NCBI GenBank assembly: GCA_034927285.1
Contig: JAYFQF010000037.1
Location: 1 to 36,598 of the forward strand
DNA: 36,598 nt
Reading direction: 5' to 3'
Source of the DNA: JAYFQF01 sp034927285
Lineage (GTDB): Bacteria > Bacillota > Peptococcia > DRI-13 > UBA5745
Shown here: piece by piece, positions 16,959-25,118 of the stretch
How the letters are laid out: each line of letters starts with the position of its first letter
Position numbering within the stretch: the stretch's first letter is position 1
The notes under the pieces: generated by a model
Told to the model about the DNA's origin: nothing
Databases searched by the model: none
Seen by the model: the letters and a program-made list of their open reading frames with translations, nothing else
Made by a program: the position numbers and the translations under genes

Positions 16959-17843
16959 TCAAACCTTATCCGTGGATTTCTCGCCGAAAAGACCCGTGGG
17001 CTTGGCGATCAATATCACAATCAAAAGAGCAAAGGTAAAGGCGTCGGAAAAGGTAGTCCAGCCCATACCCTTGATGATGTTTTCGCAGATACCGATGATG
17101 AAGGCGCCGATGACCGCGCCGGGGATGGAGCCGATACCGCCGAAGACGGCGGCCACGAAGGCCTTCAGGCCGGGCATACTGCCGGCGATAGGCGTAACGC
17201 CCGTATAATTTGTAAAGTACAGCATGGAGCCGATGGCGGCCAGAAAAGAACCGATAATAAAGGTAACGCTGATTACGGAATTGATCTTGATCCCCATCAA
17301 TTGGCTGGTTTCAAAATCCTTGGAAACCGCCCGCATGGCCATGCCGATCTTGGTATGATTAATCAGCTGCATCAGAGCAATAACCAGAATAATGGTCAGA
17401 ACAGGAGTCACGATGGTAACCACTTTGGTAGTAGAGCTACCAATGGTAACCAATTTGGATATTCCGGGAATAACCGGATAGACTTTCGCCAAACCGCCGG
17501 TAATATATAAGGCCAGATTTTGCAGCAAATAGGATACGCCGATGGCGGAGATCATGATCGACATCCTGGGCGCGTTGCGCAGAGGCTTGTAGGCAATACG
17601 CTCCACCAAAAAGCCCAGCAGCACCGTTCCGGCAATCACCAGAGGAATTGCCACGTAAATCGGCATCGCCGTGGAAGCGTAAACCATGACCAGACCGGCT
17701 ACCATAAAAATATCGCCGTGGGCGAAGTTGATCAGACGCAGGATACCGTAAACCATGGTATAACCGATGGCGATCAGCGCGTACTGTCCGCCGACGGAGA
17801 TTCCCGCCAGCAAATAAGGCAGATTTTGATTAATAAAATCCAT
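16959..17843 (-). CDS. livH: Branched-chain amino acid ABC transporter permease LivH
   Basis: Membrane permease subunit, 294 residues, ~8 hydrophobic segments. AIGYTMVYGILRLINFAHGDIFMVAG at the N-terminus, MRAVSKDFETSQLMGI as coupling helix and AFVAAVFGGIGSIPGAVIGAFIIG are characteristic of LivH. ATG lies 10 nt after GGAGG, a little long. It follows the binding-protein gene after a 138-nt gap that contains a stem-loop. Confidence 0.96.
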   Translation of the reverse strand: MDFINQNLPYLLAGISVGGQYALIAIGYTMVYGILRLINFAHGDIFMVAGLVMVYASTAMPIYVAIPLVIAGTVLLGFLVERIAYKPLRNAPRMSIMISAIGVSYLLQNLALYITGGLAKVYPVIPGISKLVTIGSSTTKVVTIVTPVLTIILVIALMQLINHTKIGMAMRAVSKDFETSQLMGIKINSVISVTFIIGSFLAAIGSMLYFTNYTGVTPIAGSMPGLKAFVAAVFGGIGSIPGAVIGAFIIGICENIIKGMGWTTFSDAFTFALLIVILIAKPTGLFGEKSTDKV

Positions 17844-17905
17844 ATACTGTATACCTCCAAAGGGAGCTTCGGCCGGATAATCATTGGAGCTTAATTACGA
17901 AACAG

Positions 17906-17937
17906 GGCAGGGCGGGGGATCGCTCCCCCATCCTGCC
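17906..17937 (-). terminator. Intercistronic stem-loop between livK and livH
   Basis: GGCAGGATGGGGGAGC pairs with a matching CCCCCGCCCTGCC arm around a small loop, with one internal mismatch. Only a broken T tract follows. It is best read as a partial terminator or mRNA-stabilising hairpin that raises binding-protein levels over the membrane subunits, as is common in such operons. Confidence 0.6.
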
Positions 17938-17981
17938 GTTTTGCGCATCCATGCGCTGCTGCTTTGTTTCCCCAGCAGGGA

Positions 17982-19217
17982 TTATTTTACGCCCTGAACA
18001 GCCACGAAGTCCCAGACGCCGGTTTCGGTGTTGGCTTTCTTTACGTAAGCCACGTCCCGGATCGCGTCGCCGTTTTCCTGATCAAAGGCGATGTCCCCGG
18101 AAACGCCGGTATAAGTGACATTCCAAAGGGCCTCGTTCACCGCTTTGGGATCGGTGCTCCCGGCAGCCTTCAGCGCTTCCAAAGCGGTATAGTAAGCGTC
18201 GTAACCCATGGCGGAAACAGCGGAAATCATATCGTTGCCGTTGTTATTTGCCAGGCGGGTGGAATCGGCGTTCAGCCATTCTTTGAAGTTTTTGTCAAAC
18301 TCTTCGTTTCCGCCTTCCTGATAGAAGGTGGTGACATAGATCTGAACGTCTTTGCCTTTAGCGGCTGCGGTGATGACGTTGGAATCCCAGGTGTCTCCGG
18401 CCATGATGGGCATTTTGCTGCCCTGGGAAGCGGCCTGATCGATGATCAGAGCGGCGGCCTCGGTGGACACGGGGGCAAAGAAAACGTCGGCGCCGGCGTT
18501 GGCGGCGTTGGTCAGGTAAGAAGTGAAGTCACTGTTGCCGTCGGGGAAGGTCTCCTCGATCACTTCACCGCCCAGAGCGGTGAAGGCCTCTTTGAAGTAA
18601 TGGCACAGGCCCACGGAGTAGTCGTCGCCCAGTTTGGCCAGGCAGTAGGCTTTCTTGGCCTGGAAGTTATCCATGGCGAAGTTGGCCAGTACGGTGCCCT
18701 GGAAAGGATCCAGGAAACAGATGCGGAAGTAATGGGTATTTCCCTCGGTAACCTGAGGATTGGTGCAGGTTACGCCGATGGCGGGGATACCGGCATTGGC
18801 GAACACATCGGAAGCGGCGATGGATACGCCGGAACCATAGGAGCCCAGAACCACGGAGACGCCGGCGCTGACCAGATTGGAAGCGGCGGAAGGAGCCTTG
18901 TCGGTGGAAGACTCGTTATCGACGGGCACCAACTCAACCGTGTAGGTTTCACCGCCGATTTCCACGGTGGGGGTAACATCCTTGGCATACTCGATACCCA
19001 GGGTTTCCTGCTTGCCGCCGGCGCCGTTGTCACCGGAAGCCGGTTCAAAGATACCGATCTTTACTACTTTTTCGCCGGAAGCGGCGTCGCCCTGGTTGTC
19101 GCCGCCCTGCTGAGCCTGGCCCTGATTGGCGTCCTGGCCGGCAGAACTGCTGCCGCAGCCGGCCAGCATGGAAACCGCCAGCATCAGGCACAACAATAAT
19201 GCTAAACTCTTCTTCAT
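17982..19217 (-). CDS. livK: Branched-chain amino acid binding lipoprotein (LivJ/LivK type)
   Basis: Extracellular substrate-binding protein tethered to the membrane. The signal peptide (KKSLALLLCLMLAVSM) ends in lipobox LAGC with the lipidated cysteine at residue 21, followed by a Ser/Gly/Gln/Asp-rich linker. The periplasmic-binding fold type I domain includes VVKIGIFEPASGDNGAGGK, a VLGSYGSGVSIAASDVFANAGIPAIG ligand-loop region and VSAMGYDAYYTALEALKAAG near the C-terminus. 411 residues. ATG follows GGGGAG. It is the first gene of the liv operon, with its own promoter upstream. Substrate (Leu/Ile/Val) is inferred from the family and operon. Confidence 0.93.
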   Translation of the reverse strand: MKKSLALLLCLMLAVSMLAGCGSSSAGQDANQGQAQQGGDNQGDAASGEKVVKIGIFEPASGDNGAGGKQETLGIEYAKDVTPTVEIGGETYTVELVPVDNESSTDKAPSAASNLVSAGVSVVLGSYGSGVSIAASDVFANAGIPAIGVTCTNPQVTEGNTHYFRICFLDPFQGTVLANFAMDNFQAKKAYCLAKLGDDYSVGLCHYFKEAFTALGGEVIEETFPDGNSDFTSYLTNAANAGADVFFAPVSTEAAALIIDQAASQGSKMPIMAGDTWDSNVITAAAKGKDVQIYVTTFYQEGGNEEFDKNFKEWLNADSTRLANNNGNDMISAVSAMGYDAYYTALEALKAAGSTDPKAVNEALWNVTYTGVSGDIAFDQENGDAIRDVAYVKKANTETGVWDFVAVQGVK

Positions 19218-19280
19218 TTTCTTACTCTCCCCTTTTTTGGTTTGAATTGAAATTCCCGCGGGATGCTTTTCCTGTGTCCA

Positions 19281-19325
19281 TCAGTGAAAAACAAATGTAT
19301 TCTCCAAAAGCACGGACAAGACCAT
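19281..19325 (-). other. Candidate leader peptide MVLSVLLENTFVFH
   Basis: In the livK 5' leader an ATG at 19323-19325 opens a 14-codon frame ending in TGA. Six of its residues are Val or Leu, in a cluster at positions 2, 3, 5, 6 and 7. The possible ribosome binding site is AGGGTG, 7 nt away. A leader peptide rich in the transported amino acids would suit translation-linked control, but I see no clear terminator between it and livK. Confidence 0.35.
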
Positions 19326-19358
19326 AAAAAAACACCCTACAGGTCGGAAACACTAAAT

Positions 19359-19388
19359 ATTATAGCATGCCTATCCTTATGTTTTCAA
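19359..19388 (-). promoter_or_regulatory. Sigma-A promoter of the liv operon
   Basis: TTGAAA (19383-19388) and TATAAT (19359-19364) with an 18-bp spacer on the minus strand. The predicted transcript has a leader of about 135 nt. Confidence 0.78.
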
Positions 19389-19440
19389 TATTAAGTAAGC
19401 ATTTCGTAAAAATATTCCCCGGAAGGACCGGGCGTCAACC

Positions 19441-19482
19441 AAAAAGCGATATCCGCCACTGAAGTATATCGGAGGATATCGC
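19441..19482 (-). terminator. Intrinsic terminator of hisF
   Basis: GCGATATCC pairs with GGATATCGC around a loop of about 19 nt that can pair further, followed by T5. It lies 31 nt after the hisF stop. Confidence 0.8.
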
Positions 19483-19513
19483 ATGCTCTGCTTATTGAAA
19501 TTCTCTCCAGGGG

Positions 19514-20275
19514 TTAAGGCCGCAGGACACAGATCTTATTTTCGGCCAGGTAATCCTTTACCTGAGTGACGGTCAGATCATTATAATGGAACAACGATGC
19601 CGCCACCGCTCCCGACACACCGGTATCCCGGAACAGCTCGATAAAATGCTCCAGCCTGCCGCAGCCTCCGGAAGCCATAACGGGAATACTTACCGTCCTG
19701 GCCACCTGCTCCAGCATAGGCAGATCATAGCCGTTTTGAGTGCCGTCGCGGTCAGCGGAGGTCATTAAAATCTCCCCCACTCCCAGTTCCTCCACCCGCC
19801 GGGCCCATCGGGCCACCGTCATGCCCGCTTCCTGCCGGCCGCCCCGCATGACCACCTGATAAATCCCCGCCGCATCCCGTTTGCCGTCGATGGCCGCCAC
19901 CACGGCCTTACCGCCAAAGCGGCGGCTGGCCTGGCGAAGCAGATCCGGTTGATGAATAGCCGCCGTATTTACGGCCACCCGGTCGGCGCCGGAATCCAGG
20001 ATCATTTCAAAATCCTCCAGTGTTCGGACGCCGCCGCCTACGGTCAGAGGGATCATCACCTGTCCGGCAATCCTGCGGATCACCTCCAGCATCAGCGGGC
20101 GGTTGTCGGTGGTGGCGGCGATATCCAAAAGAATCAGTTCGTCGGCGCCGGCCTTACAGTAAGCCTCCGCCATCTGCAGCGGATCCCCCACGTCCCGGAC
20201 GTCTTCAAACTTTACTCCTTTCACTACGCGGCCGCCTTTTATGTCCAATAAAGGAATAATCCGTTTTCTGCGCAT
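19514..20275 (-). CDS. hisF: Imidazole glycerol phosphate synthase cyclase subunit HisF
   Basis: HisF forms the imidazole ring from PRFAR and ammonia supplied by HisH, in histidine synthesis linked to purine metabolism. The 253-residue TIM barrel has IPLLDIKGGRVVKG with the first catalytic aspartate, LTVGGGVRTLEDF and VNTAAIHQP phosphate-binding loops, VVAAIDGKRD with the second catalytic aspartate, TSADRDGTQNGYD, and ASGGCG with AASLFHYND. The LLDI start differs slightly from the usual CLDV. ATG follows AAGGAG. It stands alone, with no hisH or other his gene next to it except the divergent phosphatase. A paralogue with another role cannot be excluded. Confidence 0.92.
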   Translation of the reverse strand: MRRKRIIPLLDIKGGRVVKGVKFEDVRDVGDPLQMAEAYCKAGADELILLDIAATTDNRPLMLEVIRRIAGQVMIPLTVGGGVRTLEDFEMILDSGADRVAVNTAAIHQPDLLRQASRRFGGKAVVAAIDGKRDAAGIYQVVMRGGRQEAGMTVARWARRVEELGVGEILMTSADRDGTQNGYDLPMLEQVARTVSIPVMASGGCGRLEHFIELFRDTGVSGAVAASLFHYNDLTVTQVKDYLAENKICVLRP

Positions 20276-20350
20276 AGACTTTCTCCTTGTTCTCCCTGGT
20301 TAGGGCCATAGCGGCGCCCTACTCCTGTCCGCTTATCTTCCTGTTCTTTT

Positions 20351-20379
20351 ATTCTACACCGTGAAAGCCCGGTCCGCAA
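20351..20379 (-). promoter_or_regulatory. Promoter of hisF
   Basis: TTGCGG (20374-20379) and TAGAAT (20351-20356), 17-bp spacer, minus strand, about 75 nt before the hisF start. Confidence 0.6.
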
Positions 20380-20424
20380 GGGATAAGGCCCCGTCTTCCT
20401 TAAAGAATAAGCCCCCTCACGCTC

Positions 20425-20454
20425 TTGCCCGCCGCCCCCCGGCCATGTTATGAT
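20425..20454 (+). promoter_or_regulatory. Promoter of the PHP phosphatase gene
   Basis: TTGCCC (20425-20430) and TATGAT (20449-20454), 18-bp spacer, plus strand, about 64 nt before the start codon. Confidence 0.5.
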
Positions 20455-20517
20455 TAGGCAAAACGAGAAAAACACAGCCTTGATACGGCAGATCACAGAA
20501 TATGAGGAAGATTAATA

Positions 20518-21330
20518 ATGAAGAAATTACCAATGGATCTCCACAGCCACTCGGCCTTTTCCTTTGACGGAAGCCATTCCGTCAGGGACATGTGCGCCGC
20601 CGCTTTCCAGGCCGGCGTGGAGATCTACGCCGTCACCGATCACTGCGACGTGGCCGGCTGGGAAGAATATGATTTGGCCAATACCATCCGTCAATCCGTA
20701 GCCGAGATCCGCGGCTGCGGGAAAGACTATGCCGGCAAAATGAAAATCCTGGCGGGGCTGGAGCTTGGGGAGCCCTTGGACCGGCCGGAATGCACAAAAG
20801 AAGTCCTGGCGGACAACCATTTTGATCTGGTTTTGGGCTCCATCCATAATGTGAAGGACCGGCCGGACTTTTATTACCTGAATTTCCAGGATGAATCTCT
20901 GGATCTGAACCTGGAACTGGAACTGTATTTTCAGTCGCTCCTGGCCATGATCCGCTGGGGCGGCATTGATGTGGCCGCCCACATCACTTATCCCTTCCGC
21001 TACATTCTGGAGCGCTGCCCCTATCCTTATGATTTTGACGCCTGGGACCACCATCTGGATGAGGTGATCCGTCTGTTGGCGGAAAAAGGCCTGGGCCTGG
21101 AGATCAACACTTCCGGCGTAAAGAAAACCCCCTCCTATCTGATGCCCGAAGAACGCTGGATCCGCCGCTATCGTGAATTGGGGGGCGAAAACCTGACCTT
21201 GGGAGCCGACGCCCATGTGCCCCGGGACGTCGGCTCCGGCATCTGCCGGGGCCTTGCCGCGGCCCGGGCCGCCGGATTTAAATGGCTTTGCTATTACGAA
21301 GAGCATAAGCCCCGGCATATCAAAATCTAA
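20518..21330 (+). CDS. PHP-family histidinol-phosphatase
   Basis: Predicted metal-dependent phosphatase removing phosphate from histidinol phosphate. The 270-residue PHP domain shows the metal motifs DLHSHSAFSFDG, VTDHCD, LGLELGEP, GSIHNV, AAHITYP, EINTSG and GADAHVPRDVG. Length and segments match the HisJ/HisK type, not polymerase-linked PHP domains. ATG follows GAGGAAG at 8 nt. It is divergent from hisF, 242 nt away, which supports a histidine role. Other PHP phosphoesterases look similar, so the substrate is probable, not certain. Confidence 0.85.
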   Translation: MKKLPMDLHSHSAFSFDGSHSVRDMCAAAFQAGVEIYAVTDHCDVAGWEEYDLANTIRQSVAEIRGCGKDYAGKMKILAGLELGEPLDRPECTKEVLADNHFDLVLGSIHNVKDRPDFYYLNFQDESLDLNLELELYFQSLLAMIRWGGIDVAAHITYPFRYILERCPYPYDFDAWDHHLDEVIRLLAEKGLGLEINTSGVKKTPSYLMPEERWIRRYRELGGENLTLGADAHVPRDVGSGICRGLAAARAAGFKWLCYYEEHKPRHIKI

Positions 21331-21373
21331 GGGCGGACAGGTGCCGGCCGGCCCGCTGATCCCAGACCGAAAC

Positions 21374-21421
21374 GAAAACAAAGAGAGGCGCTGTCATCAG
21401 GCAGCGCCTCTCTTTGTTTTC
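21374..21421. terminator. Bidirectional intrinsic terminator
   Basis: A perfect 20-bp inverted repeat with an 8-nt loop and A/T-rich outer ends (AAAACAAAGAG...CTCTTTGTTTT). It lies between the convergent ends of the PHP phosphatase gene and the cyuA-type gene and can serve both. Confidence 0.9.
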
Positions 21422-21523
21422 GCATATTGTCAAGACAGAGGTCGGACAGGAGACCGAAAAACGGGCCCGCAAGGACGAAAGCACCAAATCAAGAGCATAG
21501 AAATCAACAGTTGAAACGCCGGG

Positions 21524-22798
21524 TTATTGCAACATCATCTGTAAAATCTTCTGATTGGTTTGTTTCATTCCCTCTTTGCCAAGGCAACCAATATTTTCAA
21601 TGGTCTGCTCCACATCAGCAGCCACCAGACCTTCTCCCTCGGCAAACTGCCGGTTGCGCAGACTCATCTCATATCCCAATAGCCCCGCCCCCACCGCCAT
21701 GGCAATTTTGGCCGCGCAGGAAGGTTTTGCGCCATCACACACCATACCGGATGTAATGGCAAGAGAGTTTACAATGGTATGGGAGATCAGGTCATACCCG
21801 CCGCCATTGAGGTAGGCTATGGCAGCCGCGCTGGCTGCGCCGGCACTGACTGCGCCGCAAAATGCCGACAGCTTTCCGATAAAGTTTTTTTGATGCACGG
21901 TAACCAAAGTAGAAAAAGCTAAGGCACGATAAAGGATATCCCCCTGAATTCCGGCCCGTCTGGCGTATTCAATCACCGGCATAGAGGAGGCAAGCCCTTG
22001 GTTTCCACTACCCGCAGTAATATACACCGGTAAATCGCAGCCACCCATTCGGGCGTCCGAGGCGGAAGCCGCGGCGGCAATAACTCCTCCGAAAAGGCTG
22101 TCCGGCGGGCAGAGGGTTAAACAGGTTTTACCAACGCCGGCTCCATAGCTTTGCTCCAAGCCCTCTTGGCTGACAGCCGAGTTGCAGGCAATCTGGTTAT
22201 CTATCAGCTCCTTAACGTCACTGATGTCCAGAGAATCGGCAAAGTCCAGGGCGGTGCGCACCGATAAGCATACAGGTTCCGCCCGGGACTCGGAATCTCC
22301 CGGCAGGCGGTTGGTTTCGGCCAGCAGCCGGTCATCCTTTTGAACGGAAACAATGTTGGTATGAGAATCCACAATATGTACCGACGCCGAGGATTTTCCG
22401 GCAAATACCTCCAGGATAATCTCAAATAGCCTGCCGTCGCAAACGGTAACCTCCATAGAGCAGGCTGCAATATATTCCACAATTTCCGCTTTCTGATCCT
22501 CGCGGATGTAAGAGATGACCTCCAACTTCCGTTCAGGATCTCCGGCAATGATTCCCGCGGCAATAGCGGCGGGAATTCCTTTCAGACCGTTGGTATTGGG
22601 AATGGTGACGGACTTGGCGTTTTTAATAATGCTGCCGCTGAGCTGAACAGCCACCCGTGACGGGCGGACGCCCAGTTCCCTTGCGGCCACTGCTGCCGCA
22701 TAAGCAATGGCAATGGGTTCGGTGCATCCGGTAGCGGGAATCAGCTCCTGCCGCAGCAGCTCTAACAGTTGTCTGTATTGAGAATCTGTTTGTTTCAT
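21524..22798 (-). CDS. cyuA: CyuA-type L-cysteine desulfidase (UPF0597 / SdaA-alpha-like)
   Basis: Predicted oxygen-sensitive Fe-S enzyme that splits L-cysteine into pyruvate, ammonia and sulfide. 424 residues. Family marks are IPATGCTEPIAIAYAAA at the N-terminus, TIPNTNGLKGIPAAIAAG, PVYITAGSGNQGLASSMPVIEYA, FCGAVSAG and SGMVCDGAKPSCAAKI. Candidate cluster cysteines are C25, C314 and C354. The 40-residue gap between the last two equals the gap I recall for the archaeal desulfidase ligands. I start at ATG 22796-22798, 5 nt after GGAGG; a GTG four codons earlier overlaps that site. Last gene of the operon. Serine or a related thiol amino acid are alternative substrates. Confidence 0.85.
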   Translation of the reverse strand: MKQTDSQYRQLLELLRQELIPATGCTEPIAIAYAAAVAARELGVRPSRVAVQLSGSIIKNAKSVTIPNTNGLKGIPAAIAAGIIAGDPERKLEVISYIREDQKAEIVEYIAACSMEVTVCDGRLFEIILEVFAGKSSASVHIVDSHTNIVSVQKDDRLLAETNRLPGDSESRAEPVCLSVRTALDFADSLDISDVKELIDNQIACNSAVSQEGLEQSYGAGVGKTCLTLCPPDSLFGGVIAAAASASDARMGGCDLPVYITAGSGNQGLASSMPVIEYARRAGIQGDILYRALAFSTLVTVHQKNFIGKLSAFCGAVSAGAASAAAIAYLNGGGYDLISHTIVNSLAITSGMVCDGAKPSCAAKIAMAVGAGLLGYEMSLRNRQFAEGEGLVAADVEQTIENIGCLGKEGMKQTNQKILQMMLQ

Positions 22799-22842
22799 AT
22801 GGGCCTCCACGTTGTTAGAACCTTCCAGAGAAATGGCTTCTG

Positions 22843-22882
22843 CCCCCCCCCAGGGGGTTCAGTCACTTTTTTAGGGACAGGG
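22843..22882. repeat. Possible dispersed intergenic repeat with a C9 run
   Basis: The 91-nt gap between the M20 and cyuA genes has nine C residues, then AGGGGGTTCAGTCAC, six T residues and AGGGACAGGGGG. The G-block / GTCACTTTTTT / G-block layout resembles short intergenic repeats found in many copies in some Clostridia. Only one copy is in this window, so repeat status is inferred. Confidence 0.3.
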
Positions 22883-22889
22883 GGATTGC

Positions 22890-23996
22890 TTATTCCGCGA
22901 CCAGCTTCCATACCAACTGGGCAGCTTTGAAAAACTCTCGCAGATCCAGGTACTCTTCGGTGGTATGCATATTTTCGTATCCTACCGACAAAGTTGCAGT
23001 AGGAATTCCCAGACCGTTCAGTACGCTGGCATCGCTTCCACCGCCGGAAATTTTGCTGCAAAAAGGCAGGTTGAGCACCTCGGCAGCTTTTTTCAGTTTT
23101 TGAACAACTGGCTGCTGCTCATCCAAAGAGACGGCTTGATACAAGACAGTTTGCTCTAATTCGACCTTGCCTCCGAAATGTTTGGCAGCGTTTTCAAAGC
23201 AACGGCGCATATGCGTGATTTGTCTGCTGAGCTTTTCCATGTCCCGGCTGCGAACTTCCCCCACCGCCTCCAAATGAGCAGGCACCGCGTTCATGGCGCT
23301 ACCTCCTTGGACAATTCCAAAATTAGCGGTGGTCTCTTCATCAATTCTGCCCAGAGCCATGGCGTCCACCGCCCGGGCAAACAGGCGGATCGCGTCTACT
23401 CCCTTTTCCGGCTCAACACCGGCATGGGCTCCTTTGCCTGCAATGCGAACGTTTAGCTTGACATGGGCAGGCGCATGGCAGATAGCCCCGCCGGCAGGAC
23501 CGGCATCATCCAGTACATAGCCCAAATCTGCGTGCAACATATCACCTTTCAGCGCTTTAGCGCCTACCAGTCCAATTTCCTCCCCGGTAGTGAACAGCAG
23601 GGTTATAGGGGGATGACTGGTGCCCTGTTCCTGTAAACAACGACAAACTTCCAACAAAATGGCGATTCCCGCCAAATCGTCGGCGCCTAAAATAGTATCT
23701 CCTCCGCTGACAATCCGACCGTTTACCTCCACCGCCCGCTTTTGAGCACAGGGCTGTACGGTATCCATGTGGGCGGCCAGCAATAGCGGAGCAAGGCTGG
23801 AATCCCCCGGAAGACAGGCGACCAAATTGCCTGTATTGGAGCCGGTTTGAGCCGAGCTTCCGTCTTCCGTGCAGGAAATCCCTATATTTTCAAGCTCCTG
23901 CCGGATCCATTCCGCCACAGGCTTTTCCTGTAAAGAAGGGCTATCTATGCGCACCAGAGATAAAAAGGCTTCCTTTAAACGCTTTTGATTGATCAT
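22890..23996 (-). CDS. M20-family metallopeptidase, PepT-like
   Basis: Predicted di-zinc aminopeptidase or amidohydrolase, cytosolic, 368 residues. Zinc ligands and catalytic residues are visible: LLAAHMDTV (H76, D78), GADDLAG (D106), TTGEEIGLVG (E139 catalytic, E140), VLDDAGPAGG (aspartate ligand) and the C-terminal GYENMHTTEEYLDL histidine. The middle lid domain has GAHAGVEPEKGVDAI. The pattern is closest to the PepT-like branch, which cleaves small peptides, but M20 enzymes also hydrolyse N-acyl and N-carbamoyl amino acids. Its ATG abuts the stop codon of the DUF917 gene with no gap. Confidence 0.85.
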   Translation of the reverse strand: MINQKRLKEAFLSLVRIDSPSLQEKPVAEWIRQELENIGISCTEDGSSAQTGSNTGNLVACLPGDSSLAPLLLAAHMDTVQPCAQKRAVEVNGRIVSGGDTILGADDLAGIAILLEVCRCLQEQGTSHPPITLLFTTGEEIGLVGAKALKGDMLHADLGYVLDDAGPAGGAICHAPAHVKLNVRIAGKGAHAGVEPEKGVDAIRLFARAVDAMALGRIDEETTANFGIVQGGSAMNAVPAHLEAVGEVRSRDMEKLSRQITHMRRCFENAAKHFGGKVELEQTVLYQAVSLDEQQPVVQKLKKAAEVLNLPFCSKISGGGSDASVLNGLGIPTATLSVGYENMHTTEEYLDLREFFKAAQLVWKLVAE

Positions 23997-25118
23997 TTAC
24001 TTTACCAGTTCTTCCATAGGAGTGTAAGGAATATCATCAAATCCGTAATGGGAAGGACCCATGATGTCTAACCCTTCCGGTGTGCGGTAAAGGGGATTGC
24101 CAATGACGACCACCGCGACCTCCATACCCTCTCGCATATCGGTATTGGTGATCGGCTCTCCCGTTTTGGCATCTACCGCCTGAATAAGGTCTGGGCTGGT
24201 AATAAAGGGTTTATCGTCCAGCCAGGAAATATGGTTTTCGTTTTTGGCCCAAATGTGCAAACGATGTCCAGCAAAGTCATGTTTGCCTTGAATATAGCTG
24301 TCGGCATACATATATCCGCCTCGGCTTTCCCAGGTAAACCGCTCCACCCGGCCCCGGAATACCGCCTTGCCATGGGTAGCCTGTGCGAAAGCTTCTGCCG
24401 GATCCCGATTCTGCGCGCAGGCTTTCCGCACGGCGGCTCCGGTCTCTGCGCATCTGCTCAATGTGCCCTTCACAACGGTGTTTCGGGCCTCCTTTACCCG
24501 CATGGCAAAGCAGGCAAGGCCAATGGGCTCATAAGCAGGAATGCTCAGCATTTTTCCTAGGGCTTCCGCCATGTCATAACCATGGGTTTTACGAATGAGA
24601 GATACATTACCCCAAGCATCGCAACAGGCAATAGGACAAATGGGCACCCGGTTAAGGCGTGGCAGAGTCTGAGCTACCTCCGGAACGGCGCGGCCCGCCA
24701 GATCAGCGTCAATAATGGCTTTGCCCATTTGAGCAGCGGCGTCCAGGGGAGCGGCGGAGTTTAATCCTCCCATTTCCACAGGGATAAGCCCAGAAACATG
24801 GATTCCCAATTCTTTTTCCAGCTCCTGCACGGCAGCCACCAGCACCCGTTTTACAGAACGTTCTTTCAGGCCCAGGCGTTTCATTTGCTCCTTGTCTTCA
24901 TCGGACAAAGGGGCAATGGAGCCCATGTAAAAAGCGGTGCACACCCAGTCTTCCTCGTCCATATCGTCAATAGAAATCCAGGAAATCTCCTTTTTTTCCT
25001 GAAAGCTGGCCATCAACAAATCTTTGCCCATTTTCTGGCTTCCGCCGCCACCGGTTCCCAACAGCGTGGCTCCCCGTACAAAATCTTCCAACTGTTCCAT
25101 AGTTTTAATCCCATTCAT
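23997..25118 (-). CDS. DUF917 family protein (S-methyl-thiohydantoin desulfurase-like)
   Basis: Member of the family formerly called DUF917, now named after an S-methyl thiohydantoin desulfurase. 373 residues. Family marks are EDFVRGATLLGTGGGGSQ at the N-terminus, VSGLIPVEMGGLNSAAPLDAAAQMGKAIIDADLAGRAVPEVAQ in the middle, and a smaller C-terminal domain with DLIQAVDAKTGEPITNTDMREGMEVAVVVIGNP. Family members occur next to hydantoinase and NCS1 permease genes. ATG overlaps the upstream stop (ATGA). Biochemical role in this operon is inferred: attack on a (thio)hydantoin-like ring or thioether. Confidence 0.82.
   Translation of the reverse strand: MNGIKTMEQLEDFVRGATLLGTGGGGSQKMGKDLLMASFQEKKEISWISIDDMDEEDWVCTAFYMGSIAPLSDEDKEQMKRLGLKERSVKRVLVAAVQELEKELGIHVSGLIPVEMGGLNSAAPLDAAAQMGKAIIDADLAGRAVPEVAQTLPRLNRVPICPIACCDAWGNVSLIRKTHGYDMAEALGKMLSIPAYEPIGLACFAMRVKEARNTVVKGTLSRCAETGAAVRKACAQNRDPAEAFAQATHGKAVFRGRVERFTWESRGGYMYADSYIQGKHDFAGHRLHIWAKNENHISWLDDKPFITSPDLIQAVDAKTGEPITNTDMREGMEVAVVVIGNPLYRTPEGLDIMGPSHYGFDDIPYTPMEELVK

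Noticed and set aside
17964..19199. A 411-codon open frame on the plus strand, opposite livK
   Set aside because: It mirrors livK almost exactly. Long antisense frames arise from the GC-rich codon pattern of a real gene. It has no ribosome binding site and a low-complexity Gly/Val/His-rich translation.
20527..21381. A 284-codon minus-strand frame opposite the PHP phosphatase
   Set aside because: Pure antisense of a clear PHP-domain gene, with no recognisable domain and no start signal.
22841..22889. Frameshift joining the M20 and cyuA genes at the C9 run
   Set aside because: Both genes have full family length, proper stops and starts and their own ribosome binding sites; the run is in the gap.
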